Both the position numbers and the translations under genes were made by a program. Under the pieces are notes generated by a model. It was not told the DNA's origin. It saw nothing but the letters and a program-made list of their open reading frames with translations, and did not search any database. Positions 1 to 13,404 of a DNA stretch of 64,000 nt are shown here, piece after piece (within the stretch, counting starts at the first letter, position 1; the number at the start of each line of letters is the position of its first letter). Location of the stretch: the NCBI GenBank assembly GCA_032622095.1, contig CP136068.1, positions 4,253,314-4,317,313 on the forward strand, written 5' to 3'. This stretch comes from Siphonodentalium dalli. Lineage: Eukaryota; Mollusca; Scaphopoda; Gadilida; Siphonodentaliidae.

Positions 1-3000
1 GTATCAAGCCTGGATATAGTGTGTTTGAAATCCCATGAAGTAATACATCCTCTTAAAATCCCTGAGTACCAAGCCTGGATATAGTGTGTCTGACATCTCA
101 TGAAGTAATACATCCTCTTAAAATCCCTGAGTACCAAGCCTGGATATAGTGTGTCTGACATCTCATGAAGTAATACATCCTCTTAAAATCCCTGAGTACC
201 AAGTCTGGATATAGTGTGTCTGACATCCCATGAAGTAATACATCCTCTTAAAATCCCTGAGTACCAAGCCTGGATATAGTGTGTCTGACATCTCATGAAG
301 TAATACATCCTCTTAAAATCCCTGAGTACCAAGCCTGGATATAGTGTGTCTGACATCCCATGAAGTAATACATCCTCTTAAAATCCCTGAGTACCAAGTC
401 TGGATATAGTGTGTCTGACATCCCATGAAGTAATACATCCTCTTAAAATCCCTGAGTATCAAGCCTGGATATAGTGTGTCTGACATCTCATGAAGTAATA
501 CATCCTCTTAAAATCCCTGAGTACCAAGCCTGGATATAGTGTGTCTGACATCTCATGAAGTAATACATCCTCTTAAAATCCCTGAGTACCAAGTCTGGAT
601 ATAGTGTGTCTGACATCCCATGAAGTAATACATCCTCTTAAAATCCCTGAGTACCAAGCCTGGATATAGTGTGTCTGACATCTCATGAAGTAATACATCC
701 TCTTAAAATCCCTGAGTACCAAGCCTGGATATAGTGTGTCTGACATCCCATGAAGTAATACATCCTCTTAAAATCCCTGAGTACCAAGCCTGGATATAGT
801 GTGTCTGACATCTCATGAAGTAATACATCCTCTTAAAATCCCTGAGTACCAAGTCTGGATATAGTGTGTCTGACATCTCATGAAGTAATACATCCTCTTA
901 AAATCCCTGAGTACCAAGCCTGGATATAGTGTGTCTGACATCTCATGAAGTAATACATCCTCTTAAAATCCCTGAGTACCAAGCCTGGATATAGTGTGTC
1001 TGACATCTCATGAAGTAATACATCCTCTTAAAATCCCTGAGTACCAAGTCTGGATATAGTGTGTCTGACATCCCATGAAGTAATACATCCTCTTAAAATC
1101 CCTGAGTATCAAGCCTGGATATAGTGTGTCTGACATCCCATGAAGTAATACATCCTCTTAAAATCCCTGAATACCAAGCCTGGATATAGTGTGTCTGACA
1201 TCTCATGAAGTAATACATCCTCTTAAAATCCCTGAGTACCAAGTCTGGATATAGTGTGTCTGACATCTCATGAAGTAATACATCCTCTTAAAATCCCTGA
1301 ATACCAAGCCTGGATATAGTGTGTCTGACATCTCATGAAGTAATACATCCTCTTAAAATCCCTGAGTACCAAGTCTGGATATAGTGTGTCTGACATCTCA
1401 TGAAGTAATACATCCTCTTAAAATCCCTGAGTACCAAGCCTGGATATAGTGTGTCTGACATCCTATGAAGTAATACATCCTCTTAAAATCTCTGAGTACC
1501 AAGCCTGGATATAGTGTGTCTGACATCTCATGAAGTAATACATCCTCTTAAAATCCCTGAGTACCAAGTCTGGATATAGTGTGTCTGACATCTCATGAAG
1601 TAATACATCCTCTTAAAATCTCTGAGTACCAAGTCTGGATATAGTGTGTCTGACATCCTATGAAGTAATACATCCTCTTAAAATCCCTGAGTACCAAGCC
1701 TGGATATAGTGTGTCTGACATCCCATGAAGTAATACATCCTCTTAAAATCCCTGAGTACCAAGCCTGGATATAGTGTGTCTGACATCCTATGAAGTAATA
1801 CATCCTCTTAAAATCTCTGAGTACCAAGTCTGGATATAGTGTGTCTGACATCCTATGAAGTAATACATCCTCTTAAAATCCCTGAGTACCAAGCCTGGAT
1901 ATAGTGTGTCTGACATCTCATGAAGTAATACATCCTCTTAAAATCTCTGAGTACCAAGCCTGGATATAGTGTGTCTGACATCCTATGAAGTAATACATCC
2001 TCTTAAAATCTCTGAGTACCAAGCCTGGATATAGTGTGTCTGACATCTCATGAAGTAATACATCCTCTTAAAATCCCTGAGTACCAAGTCTGGATATAGT
2101 GTGTCTGACATCTCATGAAGTAATACATCCTCTTAAAATCTCTGAGTACCAAGTCTGGATATAGTGTGTCTGACATCCTATGAAGTAATACATCCTCTTA
2201 AAATCCCTGAGTACCAAGCCTGGATATAGTGTGTCTGACATCCCATGAAGTAATACATCCTCTTAAAATCCCTGAGTACCAAGTCTGGATATAGTGTGTC
2301 TGACATCTCATGAAGTAATACATCCTCTTAAAATCCCTGAGTACCAAGCCTGGATATAGTGTGTCTGACATCTCATGAAGTAATACATCCTCTTAAAATC
2401 CCTGAGTACCAAGCCTGGATATAGTGTGTCTGACATCCTATGAAGTAATACATCCTCTTAAAATCCCTGAGTACCAAGCCTGGATATAGTGTGTCTGACA
2501 TCCTATGAAGTAATACATCCTCTTAAAATCCCTGAGTACCAAGTCTGGATATAGTGTGTCTGACATCCCATGAAGTAATACATCCTCTTAAAATCCCTGA
2601 GTACCAAGCCTGGATATAGTGTGTCTGACATCCCATGAAGTAATACATCCTCTTAAAATCTCTGAGTACCAAGCCTGGATATAGTGTGTCTGACATCCCA
2701 TGAAGTAATACATCCTCTTAAAATCCCTGAGTACCAAGCCTGGATATAGTGTGTCTGACATCCTATGAAGTAATACATCCTCTTAAAATCCCTGAGTACC
2801 AAGCCTGGATATAGTGTGTCTGACATCCTATGAAGTAATACATCCTCTTAAAATCCCTGAGTACCAAGTCTGGATATAGTGTGTCTGACATCCTATGAAG
2901 TAATACATCCTCTTAAAATCCCTGAGTACCAAGTCTGGATATAGTGTGTCTGACATCCTATGAAGTAATACATCCTCTTAAAATCCCTGAGTACCAAGCC

Positions 3001-6000
3001 TGGATATAGTGTGTCTGACATCCTATGAAGTAATACATCCTCTTAAAATCCCTGAGTACCAAGTCTGGATATAGTGTGTCTGACATCTCATGAAGTAATA
3101 CATCCTCTTAAAATCCCTGAGTACCAAGCCTGGATATAGTGTGTCTGACATCTCATGAAGTAATACATCCTCTTAAAATCCCTGAGTACCAAGCCTGGAT
3201 ATAGTGTGTCTGACATCCTATGAAGTAATACATCCTCTTAAAATCCCTGAGTACCAAGTCTGGATATAGTGTGTCTGACATCTCATGAAGTAATACATCC
3301 TCTTAAAATCCCTGAGTACCAAGCCTGGATATAGTGTGTCTGACATCTCATGAAGTAATACATCCTCTTAAAATCCCTGAGTATCAAGCCTGGATATAGT
3401 GTGTCTGACATCCCATGAAGTAATACATCCTCTTAAAATCCCTGAGTACCAAGTCTGGATATAGTGTGTCTGACATCCCATGAAGTAATACATCCTCTTA
3501 AAATCCCTGATTACCAAGCCTGGATATAGTGTGTCTGACATCTCATGAAGTAATACATCCTCTTAAAATCCCTGAGTACCAAGCCTGGATATAGTGTGTC
3601 TGACATCTCATGAAGTAATACATCCTCTTAAAATCCCTGAGTACCAAGCCTGGATATAGTGTGTCTGACATCTCATGAAGTAATACATCCTCTTAAAATC
3701 CCTGAGTACCAAGCCTGGATATAGTGTGTCTGACATCTCATGAAGTAATACATCCTCTTAAAATCCATGAGTACCAAGCCTGGATATAGTGTGTCTGACA
3801 TCTCATGAAGTAATACATCCTCTTAAAATCCCTGAGTACCAAGTCTGGATATAGTGTGTCTGACATCCCATGAAGTAATACATCCTCTTAAAATCCCTGA
3901 GTACCAAGTCTGGATATAGTGTGTCTGACATCCTATGAAGTAATACATCCTCTTAAAATCCCTGAGTACCAAGCCTGGATATAGTGTGTCTGACATCCTA
4001 TGAAGTAATACATCCTCTTAAAATCCCTGAGTACCAAGCCTGGATATAGTGTGTCTGACATCTCATGAAGTAATACATCCTCTTAAAATCCCCTGAGTAC
4101 CAAGTCTGGATATAGTGTGTCTGACATCTCATGAAGTAATACATCCTCTTAAAATCCCTGAGTACCAAGCCTGGATATAGTGTGTCTGACATCCTATGAA
4201 GTAATACATCCTCTTAAAATCCCTGAGTACCAAGCCTGGATATAGTGTGTCTGACATCCTATGAAGTAATACATCCTCTTAAAATCCGTGAGTACCAAGT
4301 CTGGATATAGTGTGTCTGAGATCTCATGAAGTAATACATCCTCTTAAAATCCCTGAGTACCAAGTCTGGATATAGTGTGTCTGACATCCTATGAAGTAAT
4401 ACATCCTCTTAAAATCCCTGAGTACCAAGCCTGGATATAGTGTGTCTGACATCTCATGAAGTAATACATCCTCTTAAAATCCCTGAGTACCAAGTCTGGA
4501 TATAGTGTGTCTGACATCCTATGAAGTAATACATCCTCTTAAAATCCCTGAGTACCAAGCCTGGATATAGTGTGTCTGACATCCTATGAAGTAATACATC
4601 CTCTTAAAATCCCTGAGTACCAAGCCTGGATATAGTGTGTCTGACATCTCATGAAGTAATACATCCTCTTAAAATCCCTGAGTATCAAGTCTGGATATAG
4701 TGTGTCTGACATCCCATGAAGTAATACATCCTCTTAAAATCCCTGAGTATCAAGTCTGGATATAGTGTGTCTGACATCCCATGAAGTAATACATCCTCTT
4801 AAAATCCCTGAGTACCAAGCCTGGATATAGTGTGTCTGACATCTCATGAAGTAATACATCCTCTTAAAATCCCTGAGTACCAAGTCTGGATATAGTGTGT
4901 CTGACATCTCATGAAGTAATACATCCTCTTAAAATCCCTGAGTACCAAGCCTGGATATAGTGTGTCTGACATCCCATGAAGTAATACATCCTCTTAAAAT
5001 CCCTGAGTACCAAGTCTGGATATAGTGTGTCTGACATCTCATGAAGTAATACATCCTCTTAAAATCCCTGAGTACCAAGCATGGATATAGTGTGTCTGAC
5101 ATCTCATGAAGTAATACATCCTCTTAAAATCCCTGAGTACCAAGCCTGGATATAGTGTGTCTGACATCCTATGAAGTAATACATCCTCTTAAAATCCCTG
5201 AGTACCAAGCCTGGATATAGTGTGTCTGACATCCTATGAAGTAATACATCCTCTTAAAATCCCTGAGTACCAAGCCTGGATATAGTGTGTCTGACATCTC
5301 ATGAAGTAATACATCCTCTTAAAATCCCTGAGTACCAAGCCTGGATATAGTGTGTCTGACATCCCATGAAGTAATACATCCTCTTAAAATCCCTGAGTAC
5401 CAAGTCTGGATATAGTGTGTCTGACATCTCATGAAGTAATACATCCTCTTAAAATCCCTGAGTACCAAGCATGGATATAGTGTGTCTGACATCTCATGAA
5501 GTAATACATCCTCTTAAAATCCCTGAGTACCAAGCCTGGATATAGTGTGTCTGACATCCTATGAAGTAATACATCCTCTTAAAATCCCTGAGTACCAAGC
5601 CTGGATATAGTGTGTCTGACATCCTATGAAGTAATACATCCTCTTAAAATCCCTGAGTACCAAGCCTGGATATAGTGTGTCTGACATCTCATGAAGTAAT
5701 ACATCCTCTTAAAATCCCTGAGTACCAAGCCTGGATATAGTGTGTCTGACATCCCATGAAGTAATACATCCTCTTAAAATCCCTGAGTACCAAGTCTGGA
5801 TATAGTGTGTCTGACATCTCATGAAGTAATACATCCTCTTAAAATCCCTGAGTACCAAGCCTGGATATAGTGTGTCTGACATCTCATGAAGTAATACATC
5901 CTCTTAAAATCCCTGAGTACCAAGCCTGGATATAGTGTGTCTGACATCTCATGAAGTAATACATCCTCTTAAAATCCCTGAGTACCAAGCCTGGATATAG

Positions 6001-9000
6001 TGTGTCTGACATCCCATGAAGTAATACATCCTCTTAAAATCCCTGAGTACCAAGCCTGGATATAGTGTGTCTGACATCTCATGAAGTAATACATCCTCTT
6101 AAAATCCCTGAGTACCAAGTCTGGATATAGTGTGTCTGACATCTCATGAAGTAATACATCCTCTTAAAATCCCTGAGTACCAAGCCTGGATATAGTGTGT
6201 CTGACATCTCATGAAGTAATACATCCTCTTAAAATCCCTGAGTACCAAGCCTGGATATAGTGTGTCTGACATCTCATGAAGTAATACATCCTCTTAAAAT
6301 CCCTGAGTACCAAGCCTGGATATAGTGTGTCTGACATCTCATGAAGTAATACATCCTCTTAAAATCCCTGAGTACCAAGCCTGGATATAGTGTGTCTGAC
6401 ATCTCATGAAGTAATACATCCTCTTAAAATCCCTGAGTACCAAGCCTGGATATAGTGTGTCTGACATCCCATGAAGTAATACATCCTCTTAAAATCCCCG
6501 AGTACCAAGTCTGGATATAGTGTGTCTGACATCTCATGAAGTAATACATCCTCTTAAAATCCCTGAGTACCAAGCCTGGATATAGTGTGTCTGACATCTC
6601 ATGAAGTAATACATCCTCTTAAAATCCGTGAGTACCAAGTCTGGATATAGTGTGTCTGACATCTCATGAAGTAATACATCCTCTTAAAATCCCTGAGTAC
6701 CAAGTCTGGATATAGTGTGTCTGACATCCCATGAAGTAATACATCCTCTTATAATCCCTGAGTACCAAGTCTGGATATAGTGTGTCTGACATCCCATGAA
6801 GTAATACATCCTCTTAAAATCCCTGAGTATCAAGCCTGGATATAGTGTGTCTGACATCTCATGAAGTAATACATCCTCTTAAAATCCCTGAGTACCAAGC
6901 CTGGATATAGTGTGTCTGACATCTCATGAAGTAATACATCCTCTTAAAATCCCTGAGTACCAAGTCTGGATATAGTGTGTCTGACATCCCATGAAGTAAT
7001 ACATCCTCTTAAAATCCCTGAGTACCAAGCCTGGATATAGTGTGTCTGACATCTCATGAAGTAATACATCCTCTTAAAATCCCTGAGTACCAAGCCTGGA
7101 TATAGTGTGTCTGACATCCCATGAAGTAATACATCCTCTTAAAATCCCTGAGTACCAAGCCTGGATATAGTGTGTCTGACATCTCATGAAGTAATACATC
7201 CTCTTAAAATCCCTGAGTACCAAGTCTGGATATAGTGTGTCTGACATCTCATGAAGTAATACATCCTCTTAAAATCCCTGAGTACCAAGTCTGGATATAG
7301 TGTGTCTGACATCCCATGAAGTAATACATCCTCTTAAAATCCCTGAGTATCAAGCCTGGATATAGTGTGTCTGACATCCCATGAAGTAATACATCCTCTT
7401 AAAATCCCTGAATACCAAGCCTGGATATAGTGTGTCTGACATCTCATGAAGTAATACATCCTCTTAAAATCCCTGAGTACCAAGTCTGGATATAGTGTGT
7501 CTGACATCTCATGAAGTAATACATCCTCTTAAAATCCCTGAGTACCAAGCCTGGATATAGTGTGTCTGACATCTCATGAAGTAATACATCCTCTTAAAAT
7601 CCCTGAGTACCAAGCCTGGATATAGTGTGTCTGACATCTCATGAAGTAATACATCCTCTTAAAATCCCTGAGTACCAAGCCTGGATATAGTGTGTCTGAC
7701 ATCTCATGAAGTAATACATCCTCTTAAAATCCCTGAGTACCAAGCCTGGATATAGTGTGTCTGACATCCCATGAAGTAATACATCCTCTTAAAATCCCTG
7801 AGTATCAAGCCTGGATATAGTGTGTCTGACATCCCATGAAGTAATACATCCTCTTAAAATCCCTGAGTACCAAACCTGGATATAGTGTGTCTGACATCCC
7901 ATGAAGTAATACATCCTCTTAAAATCCCTGAGTACCAAGCCTGGATATAGTGTGTCTGACATCTCATGAAGTAATACATCCTCTTAAAATCCCTGAGTAC
8001 CAAGCCTGGATATAGTGTGTCTGACATCTCATGAAGTAATACATCCTCTTAAAATCCCTGAGTACCAAGCCTGGATATAGTGTGTCTGACATCTCATGAA
8101 GTAATACATCCTCTTAAAATCCCTGAGTACCAAGTCTGGATATAGTGTGTCTGACATCCTATGAAGTAATACATCCTCTTAAAATCCCTGAGTACCAATC
8201 CTGGATATAGTGTGTCTGACATCTCATGAAGTAATACATCCTCTTAAAATCCCTGAGTACCAAGCCTGGATATAGTGTGTCTGACATCTCATGAAGTAAT
8301 ACATCCTCTTAAAATCCCTGAGTACCAAGCCTGGATATAGTGTGTCTGACATCTCATGAAGTAATACATCCTCTTAAAATCCCTGAGTACCAAGCCTGGA
8401 TATAGTGTGTCTGACATCTCATGAAGTAATACATCCTCTTAAAATCCCTGAGTACCAAGCCTGGATATAGTGTGTCTGACATCTCATGAAGTAATACATC
8501 CTCTTAAAATCCCTGAGTACCAAGCCTGGATATAGTGTGTCTGACATCTCATGAAGTAATACATCCTCTTAAAATCCCTGAGTACCAAGCCTGGATATAG
8601 TGTGTCTGACATCTCATGAAGTAATACATCCTCTTAAAATCCCTGAGTACCAAGCCTGGATATAGTGTGTCTGACATCTCATGAAGTAATACATCCTCTT
8701 AAAATCCCTGAGTACCAAGCCTGGATATAGTGTGTCTGACATCTCATGAAGTAATACATCCTCTTAAAATCCCTGAGTACCAAGTCTGGATATAGTGTGT
8801 CTGACATCTCATGAAGTAATACATCCTCTTAAAATCTCTGAGTACCAAGCCTGGATATAGTGTGTCTGACATCTCATGAAGTAATACATCCTCTTAAAAT
8901 CCCTGAGTATCAAGCCTGGATATAGTGTGTCTGACATCCTATGAAGTAATACATCCTCTTAAAATCCCTGAGTACCAAGCCTGGATATAGTGTGTCTGAC

Positions 9001-10041
9001 ATCTCATGAAGTAATACATCCTCTTAAAATCTCTGAGTACCAAGCCTGGATATAGTGTGTCTGACATCTCATGAAGTAATACATCCTCTTAAAATCTCTG
9101 AGTACCAAGCCTGGATATAGTGTGTCTGACATCTCATGAAGTAATACATCCTCTTAAAATCCCTGAGTATCAAGCCTGGATATAGTGTGTCTGACATCCC
9201 ATGAAGCAATACATCCTCTTAAAATCCCTGAGTACCAAGTCTGGATATAGTGTGTCTGACATCCCATGAAGTAATACATCCTCTTAAAATCCCTGAGTAC
9301 CAAGCCTGGATATAGTGTGTCTGACATCCCATGAAGTAATACATCCTCTTAAAATCCCTGAGTACCAAGCCTGGATATAGTGTGTCTGACATCTCATGAA
9401 GTAATACATCCTCTTAAAATCCCTGAGTACCAAGCCTGGATATAGTGTGTCTGACATCCCATGAAGTAATACATCCTCTTAAAATCCCTGAGTATCAAGC
9501 CTGGATATAGTGTGTCTGACATCTCATGAAGTAATACATCCTCTTAAAATCCCTGAGTACCAAGCCTGGATATAGTGTGTCTGACATCCCATGAAGTAAT
9601 ACATCCTCTTAAAATCCCTGAGTACCAAGCCTGGATATAGTGTGTCTGACATCCCATGAAGTAATACATCCTCTTAAAATCCCTGAGTATCAAGCCTGGA
9701 TATAGTGTGTCTGACATCCCATGAAGTAATACATCCTCTTAAAATCCCTGAGTACCAAGTCTGGATATAGTGTGTCTGACATCCCATGAAGTAATACATC
9801 CTCTTAAAATCCCTGAGTACCAAGCCTGGATATAGTGTGTCTGACATCTCATGAAGTAATACATCCTCTTAAAATCCCTGAGTACCAAGCCTGGATATAG
9901 TGTGTCTGACATCCCATGAAGTAATACATCCTCTTAAAATCCGTGAGTACCAAGTCTGGATATAGTGTGTCTGACATCCCATGAAGTAATACATCCTCTT
10001 AAAATCCCTGAGTACCAAGTCTGGATATAGTGTGTCTGACA
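1..10041. repeat. 65-bp satellite array, about 154 units, left-truncated by the window
   Basis: Direct head-to-tail repetition with a 65-bp period: successive 'gtacc' starts fall at 66, 131 and so on. The monomer contains 'tggatatagtgtgtctgaca', 'tgaagtaatacatcc' and 'cttaaaatccctgag'. Units are nearly identical and vary mainly at two places: agCC/agTC near position 10, and atcTCa/atcCCa/atcCTa near position 32. Rare private variants (caagcatgg, gtatc, atacc, ccgtgag) mark subfamilies. A single extra C near 4,090 shifts the phase by one base. Because 65 is not a multiple of three, no reading frame stays open. The copy number is length divided by period. There are no unique spacers, so this is not a CRISPR array. 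Confidence 0.98.
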
Positions 10042-10447
10042 TTTGCAGAATGAGGTCCCCAGAGGGTGAATATAGTGATGCTACCCTGTACAGTTGGGTA
10101 GCATCACCAAATTCACCCACTGGGAACCTCATTCTTCTTAGGCCCCAACTGCTATGAGAGAACTAGGGTCAGATTGAAGTTCCCCAGTTGAAGTTGATGA
10201 TGTTCACCCATTAGTCACCTGGATTATTAATTTATCTTCTGCAAATTAGTGGGTATAGAAACTGAACAGAAGGGAAAAGGTAACTAAAAACAATGTTCGG
10301 TTGAAACTATAGATGGTGTCTAAGCAGAATGAGGTCCCCAGAGGGTGTATTTGGTGTATTTGCTAGCCTGCTGTACGGGTAGCATCACTAAATTCATCCT
10401 CTGGGAACCTCATTCTGCAAATGTCAGACACACACTATATCCAGGCT
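10018..10447. repeat. inverted-repeat end of the 65-bp satellite, with two hairpins
   Basis: The last partial monomer (ggatatagtgtgtctgacat) runs into 'ttgcagaatgaggtcccc'. At 10,390-10,447 the same string appears inverted: 'cctcattctgcaaatgtcag' followed by 'acactatatccaggc'. Each side also contains its own hairpin of about 90 bp, at 10,043-10,137 and 10,323-10,420. Each hairpin has arms of about 40 bp built on 'cagaatgaggt' and 'gggaacctcattctg', with a short loop around 'ctgtac'. The 190 bp between the hairpins show no coding signal. The structure looks like a foldback or MITE-type element whose terminal sequence contains part of the satellite monomer. Confidence 0.85.
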
Positions 10448-10902
10448 TGCACCAACACATATAAATTAAATAACTCATTTAATAGGTATATGTTTATAGG
10501 TAACCCACATAGAGCCTCGCACAGAGGGAAGCATGCACAACGGAGTGTCGTCTGCTCCAGTGTATGTGGGGCTCTCTATGGGTGCAGATCCTATATCCAG
10601 GCTTATATATCCTACCGGTATATCCTACTCATGACTGTTTATAGGTAACCCACAGGGAGCCCCACACAGAGGGAAGCATGCACAGCGGAGTGTCGTCTGC
10701 TCCAGTGTATGTGGGGCTCTCTATAGGTGCAGATCCTATATCCAGGCTTGCACCAACACAGATACATGAAATTACTCATGACTGTTTATAGGTAAACCAC
10801 AGGGAGCCTTACACAGAGGGAAGAATGCGCAACAGAGTGTCGTCTGCTCCAGTCAATGTGGGGCTCTCTATGGGTTCAGACACACTATATCCAGGCTTGC
10901 GG
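10437..10902. repeat. tandem repeat of about 150 bp, three units
   Basis: The block 'tatatccaggctt' recurs at about 10,437, 10,591, 10,737 and 10,888. The intervening 146-154-bp units share 'ataggtaacccaca', 'agagggaagcatgcacaa', 'gagtgtcgtctgctccagt' and 'tgtggggctctcta'. The repeated block is the reverse complement of part of the 65-bp satellite monomer, so the two arrays share a module in opposite orientation. Confidence 0.9.
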
Positions 10903-10944
10903 AGTACACTCCATGGCAGTGATGTAATAATAATACAACAGAGC

Positions 10945-11157
10945 CCGTTTCCACTCCATGGCAGTGCGCAAGCAACGTGCAGTCAAAATTAGTTGAAATG
11001 AAATGACGTATTTGATGTAATAACTTACCTGACATACTACAGAGCATGTTTCCACTTCATGGCAGTGCGCAAGCAACGTGCAGTCAAAATTAGTTGAAAT
11101 GAAATGACGTATTTGATGTAATAACTTACCTGACATACTACAGAGCATATGTTTCCA
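10945..11157. repeat. tandem repeat of about 102 bp, two units
   Basis: Two near-identical units start at 'gtttccact(c/t)catggcag', at about 10,947 and 11,048, and a third unit start is seen at 11,151. Shared text includes 'tgcgcaagcaacgtgcagtc' and 'gatgtaataacttacctgac'. The short open frames crossing it are by-products. Confidence 0.9.
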
Positions 11158-11599
11158 TGTAACATCACGGCAGGTGGAATATTATTCCCCAACTCTTCTG
11201 GGTGGATGTCAACCTGTGTATGCATAGACAGTCAGTAACCACGGTAATAAAAACGAGAGGCCGATAACACATCCTTTAGCGATAGTAAATTACTCTTATC
11301 GGAATCATAAATGAGAGTTTTTATGTTGAATTATAGAGTATACTGTTATGTACTATTGACTATAGACAATGTACAGAACACAAATTATTGGAATTTATGG
11401 GTCACTCACATTTATATAAGAGAATGCACTGGAAGAGGATCTGTAATGCAGCACCACCACAGCCTTGGGTTAAATGTGAAAAAGGTGACATGGACATGGA
11501 ATACTTGGTCAAGAGATTCCAATTTAAGTTTTCAATGATAATGTACAAAATTCTACCCACAACAGCCATCAAGATAAACACCTCACTGTTGACCCATTA
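11158..11599. other. non-coding stretch, nothing recognised
   Basis: Two short overlapping plus-strand frames (70 and 75 codons) fall here. Neither resembles a family I know and neither has supporting context. No RNA gene, transposon end or tandem repeat was seen. Confidence 0.5.
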
Positions 11600-11798
11600 G
11601 TACCCATATTCAAACTCAATCTGGCTTTTGTGCTGAGAAATTCATATACAAAATTTGGTTCCAATCAGATAGAAAATGTTTGAGTTATCGCACCATGCGT
11701 GTCTACAGACAGACGGACGGATGGACTAACGACAAGTGGTCAATCCGGACGTTGACACTATGTTTACCATACTGTGGTATGGGTAAACATAAAAATTA
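11600..11798. repeat. dispersed repeat, copy 1 (perfect-dyad 3' end)
   Basis: Contains 'cccatattcaaactcaatct', 'agaaaatgtttgagttatcg', a 'gacagacggacgg' tract and the ending 'accatactgtggtatgggta'. The same ordered blocks recur at 12,505-12,707. The dyad 'accata-ctgtggtatgg' could close a terminal hairpin. The style matches a common bivalve dispersed repeat, from memory. No coding capacity. Confidence 0.8.
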
Positions 11799-12189
11799 GT
11801 CATTTGTGGGTACCAGGGTAAGTATCAATTTTCCCATCTCCACTAGCATGGGCATGTATGTGATTTTTTGTCTGTGAAACACTGGACAAACATGACAGAT
11901 TATGTGATAAAACACAATTTATTCCCTATTAGTTTTCAATTGCCAGCCATCTTTCCTGGCATAAATACCCTCTCAGAAACCCAGGCTAAGAGTGCAAATT
12001 AATTACATAGAGCTGTATGGGAGTGTCCTATCTCTCTATATAGTAACTCTGATTACACCTCACACTAATGGCTAAAAATAACTCTAATTCCAGCTTAATT
12101 CCATAATACAGATTTATTGCTTGTCTGTCTCTCAGAGCTAGACTGATATCACTGGTAATTAATTGTAGACTGCTATGGTTATCTGTTCA
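11799..12189. other. non-coding stretch, nothing recognised
   Basis: AT-rich unique sequence between two copies of the same dispersed repeat. No open frame over 60 codons, hairpin or tandem repeat of note was seen. Confidence 0.5.
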
Positions 12190-12707
12190 ATTCTTAGTTG
12201 AAAAAGGGCCATAACTCTGGTATAAAATGTCGAATCTAACCCATATTCAAACTCAATCAGTATTTTGAGTTGGGAAACTCACATACCTAATTTGGTTCCT
12301 ATCAGTTGAAAAATGGTTGATTTATCGAAAGCATGCATGAATTCTATGTCAAAGGGCCATAACTCCATTAAAAAATATCGGATCAACCCCATATTCGAAC
12401 TCGATCTGTATTTTGGGCTGATAAACTATCCCGATCAAATATATTTTTTTTGAGTTATGGCAGCATGCATGAATTTTAAGTCGAAAAATAAACTCGGATC
12501 AAACTCATATTCGAACTCGATCTGTATTTTGGTTTGAGAGATTCATATACAAAATTTGGTTCCGATCAGATAGAAAATGTTTGAGTTATCGCACCATGCA
12601 TAAAGTGTCTACGGACAGACAGACAGACGACGGACGGACTAACGACGAGTGGTCAATCCGGACAACGACACTACGTTTACCATACTATGGTATGGGTAAA
12701 CATAACA
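12190..12707. repeat. dispersed repeat, copy 2, with a tandem 5' part
   Basis: Three partly diverged tandem units carry 'catattc(a/g)aactc(a/g)atc', at about 12,242, 12,391 and 12,508. Two of them are preceded by 'aagggccataactc'. They are followed by the same tail as the copy at 11,600-11,798: 'gttccgatcagatagaaaat', a run of 'gacagacagacagacg', then 'taccatactatggtatgggt'. The longer 5' part suggests that the shorter copy is a truncation or lost units. Confidence 0.8.
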
Positions 12708-12765
12708 ATAGTTCAATCGTCAGGCCATACAAGGGAAGTGAATTCAGCCGTACATAGAGAATACA

Positions 12766-12889
12766 TTCAGCTTTTGTTTGAATACCGAAATATCTCATGA
12801 ATGTCTGCAAAGAAATATCAAATATTCGGTATTTCTTTCCAAACACTCATGAGATGTTTCAGGTATTCAAACAAAAAACTGTAGGTATT
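12766..12889. mobile_element. small foldback/MITE-like inverted repeat
   Basis: The left arm reads 'cttttgtttgaatacc', 'gaaatatctcatgaatgt' and 'aaagaaat'. The right arm reads the complement: 'atttcttt', 'cactcatgagatgtttc' and 'ggtattcaaacaaaa'. The arms are about 50 bp with a short centre. I could not define a target duplication. Function unknown. Confidence 0.75.
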
Positions 12890-13404
12890 TATTTTATTAT
12901 ATACACCTTATTAAAGCTCAAAGTTGCTAAATTATGTGGCATTTTTACTTTTAATAATACAGCAATTTGAACAATACTCGGGAAGAATACTTCCTACTAA
13001 TCAACAGTGCAGAATTATATATACCTAGATAAAGCAACAAGACTCATGCAAAGAAATAAAACATGAAATCAAAACTAACAAGTCTCCGTGTCACCATTAA
13101 AAATATATAAGACCCATGTGCATGGATCACAGCTGCAAGATGTGTGACAAGTTGCGGCTAGCCAATCAAAAACGCTGAAAATCTGATGACACTTGATCGA
13201 TAATTAGATGTCAAGGGTGTCTGTTTCAACTTTACGCTCATGTGTGATTTTCTTTGGAAAGTATTTCCTTGCTTTACTTCTGCCTTCTACTTATGGTGGT
13301 TCTCCTGTGAAATGATGGATTAAATTATAAGAAATAACTCGTGTTTCGAATAAGGTTATAACCGATAAGCAAATTGAATTTTTGAGACAGTGCAATTTGT
13401 TTTG
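12890..13404. other. non-coding stretch, nothing recognised
   Basis: AT-rich sequence with no open frame over 60 codons and no clear repeat. Confidence 0.5.

Noticed and set aside
1-10041. CRISPR array
   Set aside because: Whole 65-bp units are contiguous with no unique spacers, and the context is eukaryotic.
11388-11600. 70-codon plus-strand frame
   Set aside because: No recognised family and no context. It could be a fragment of something, but there is no evidence to annotate it.
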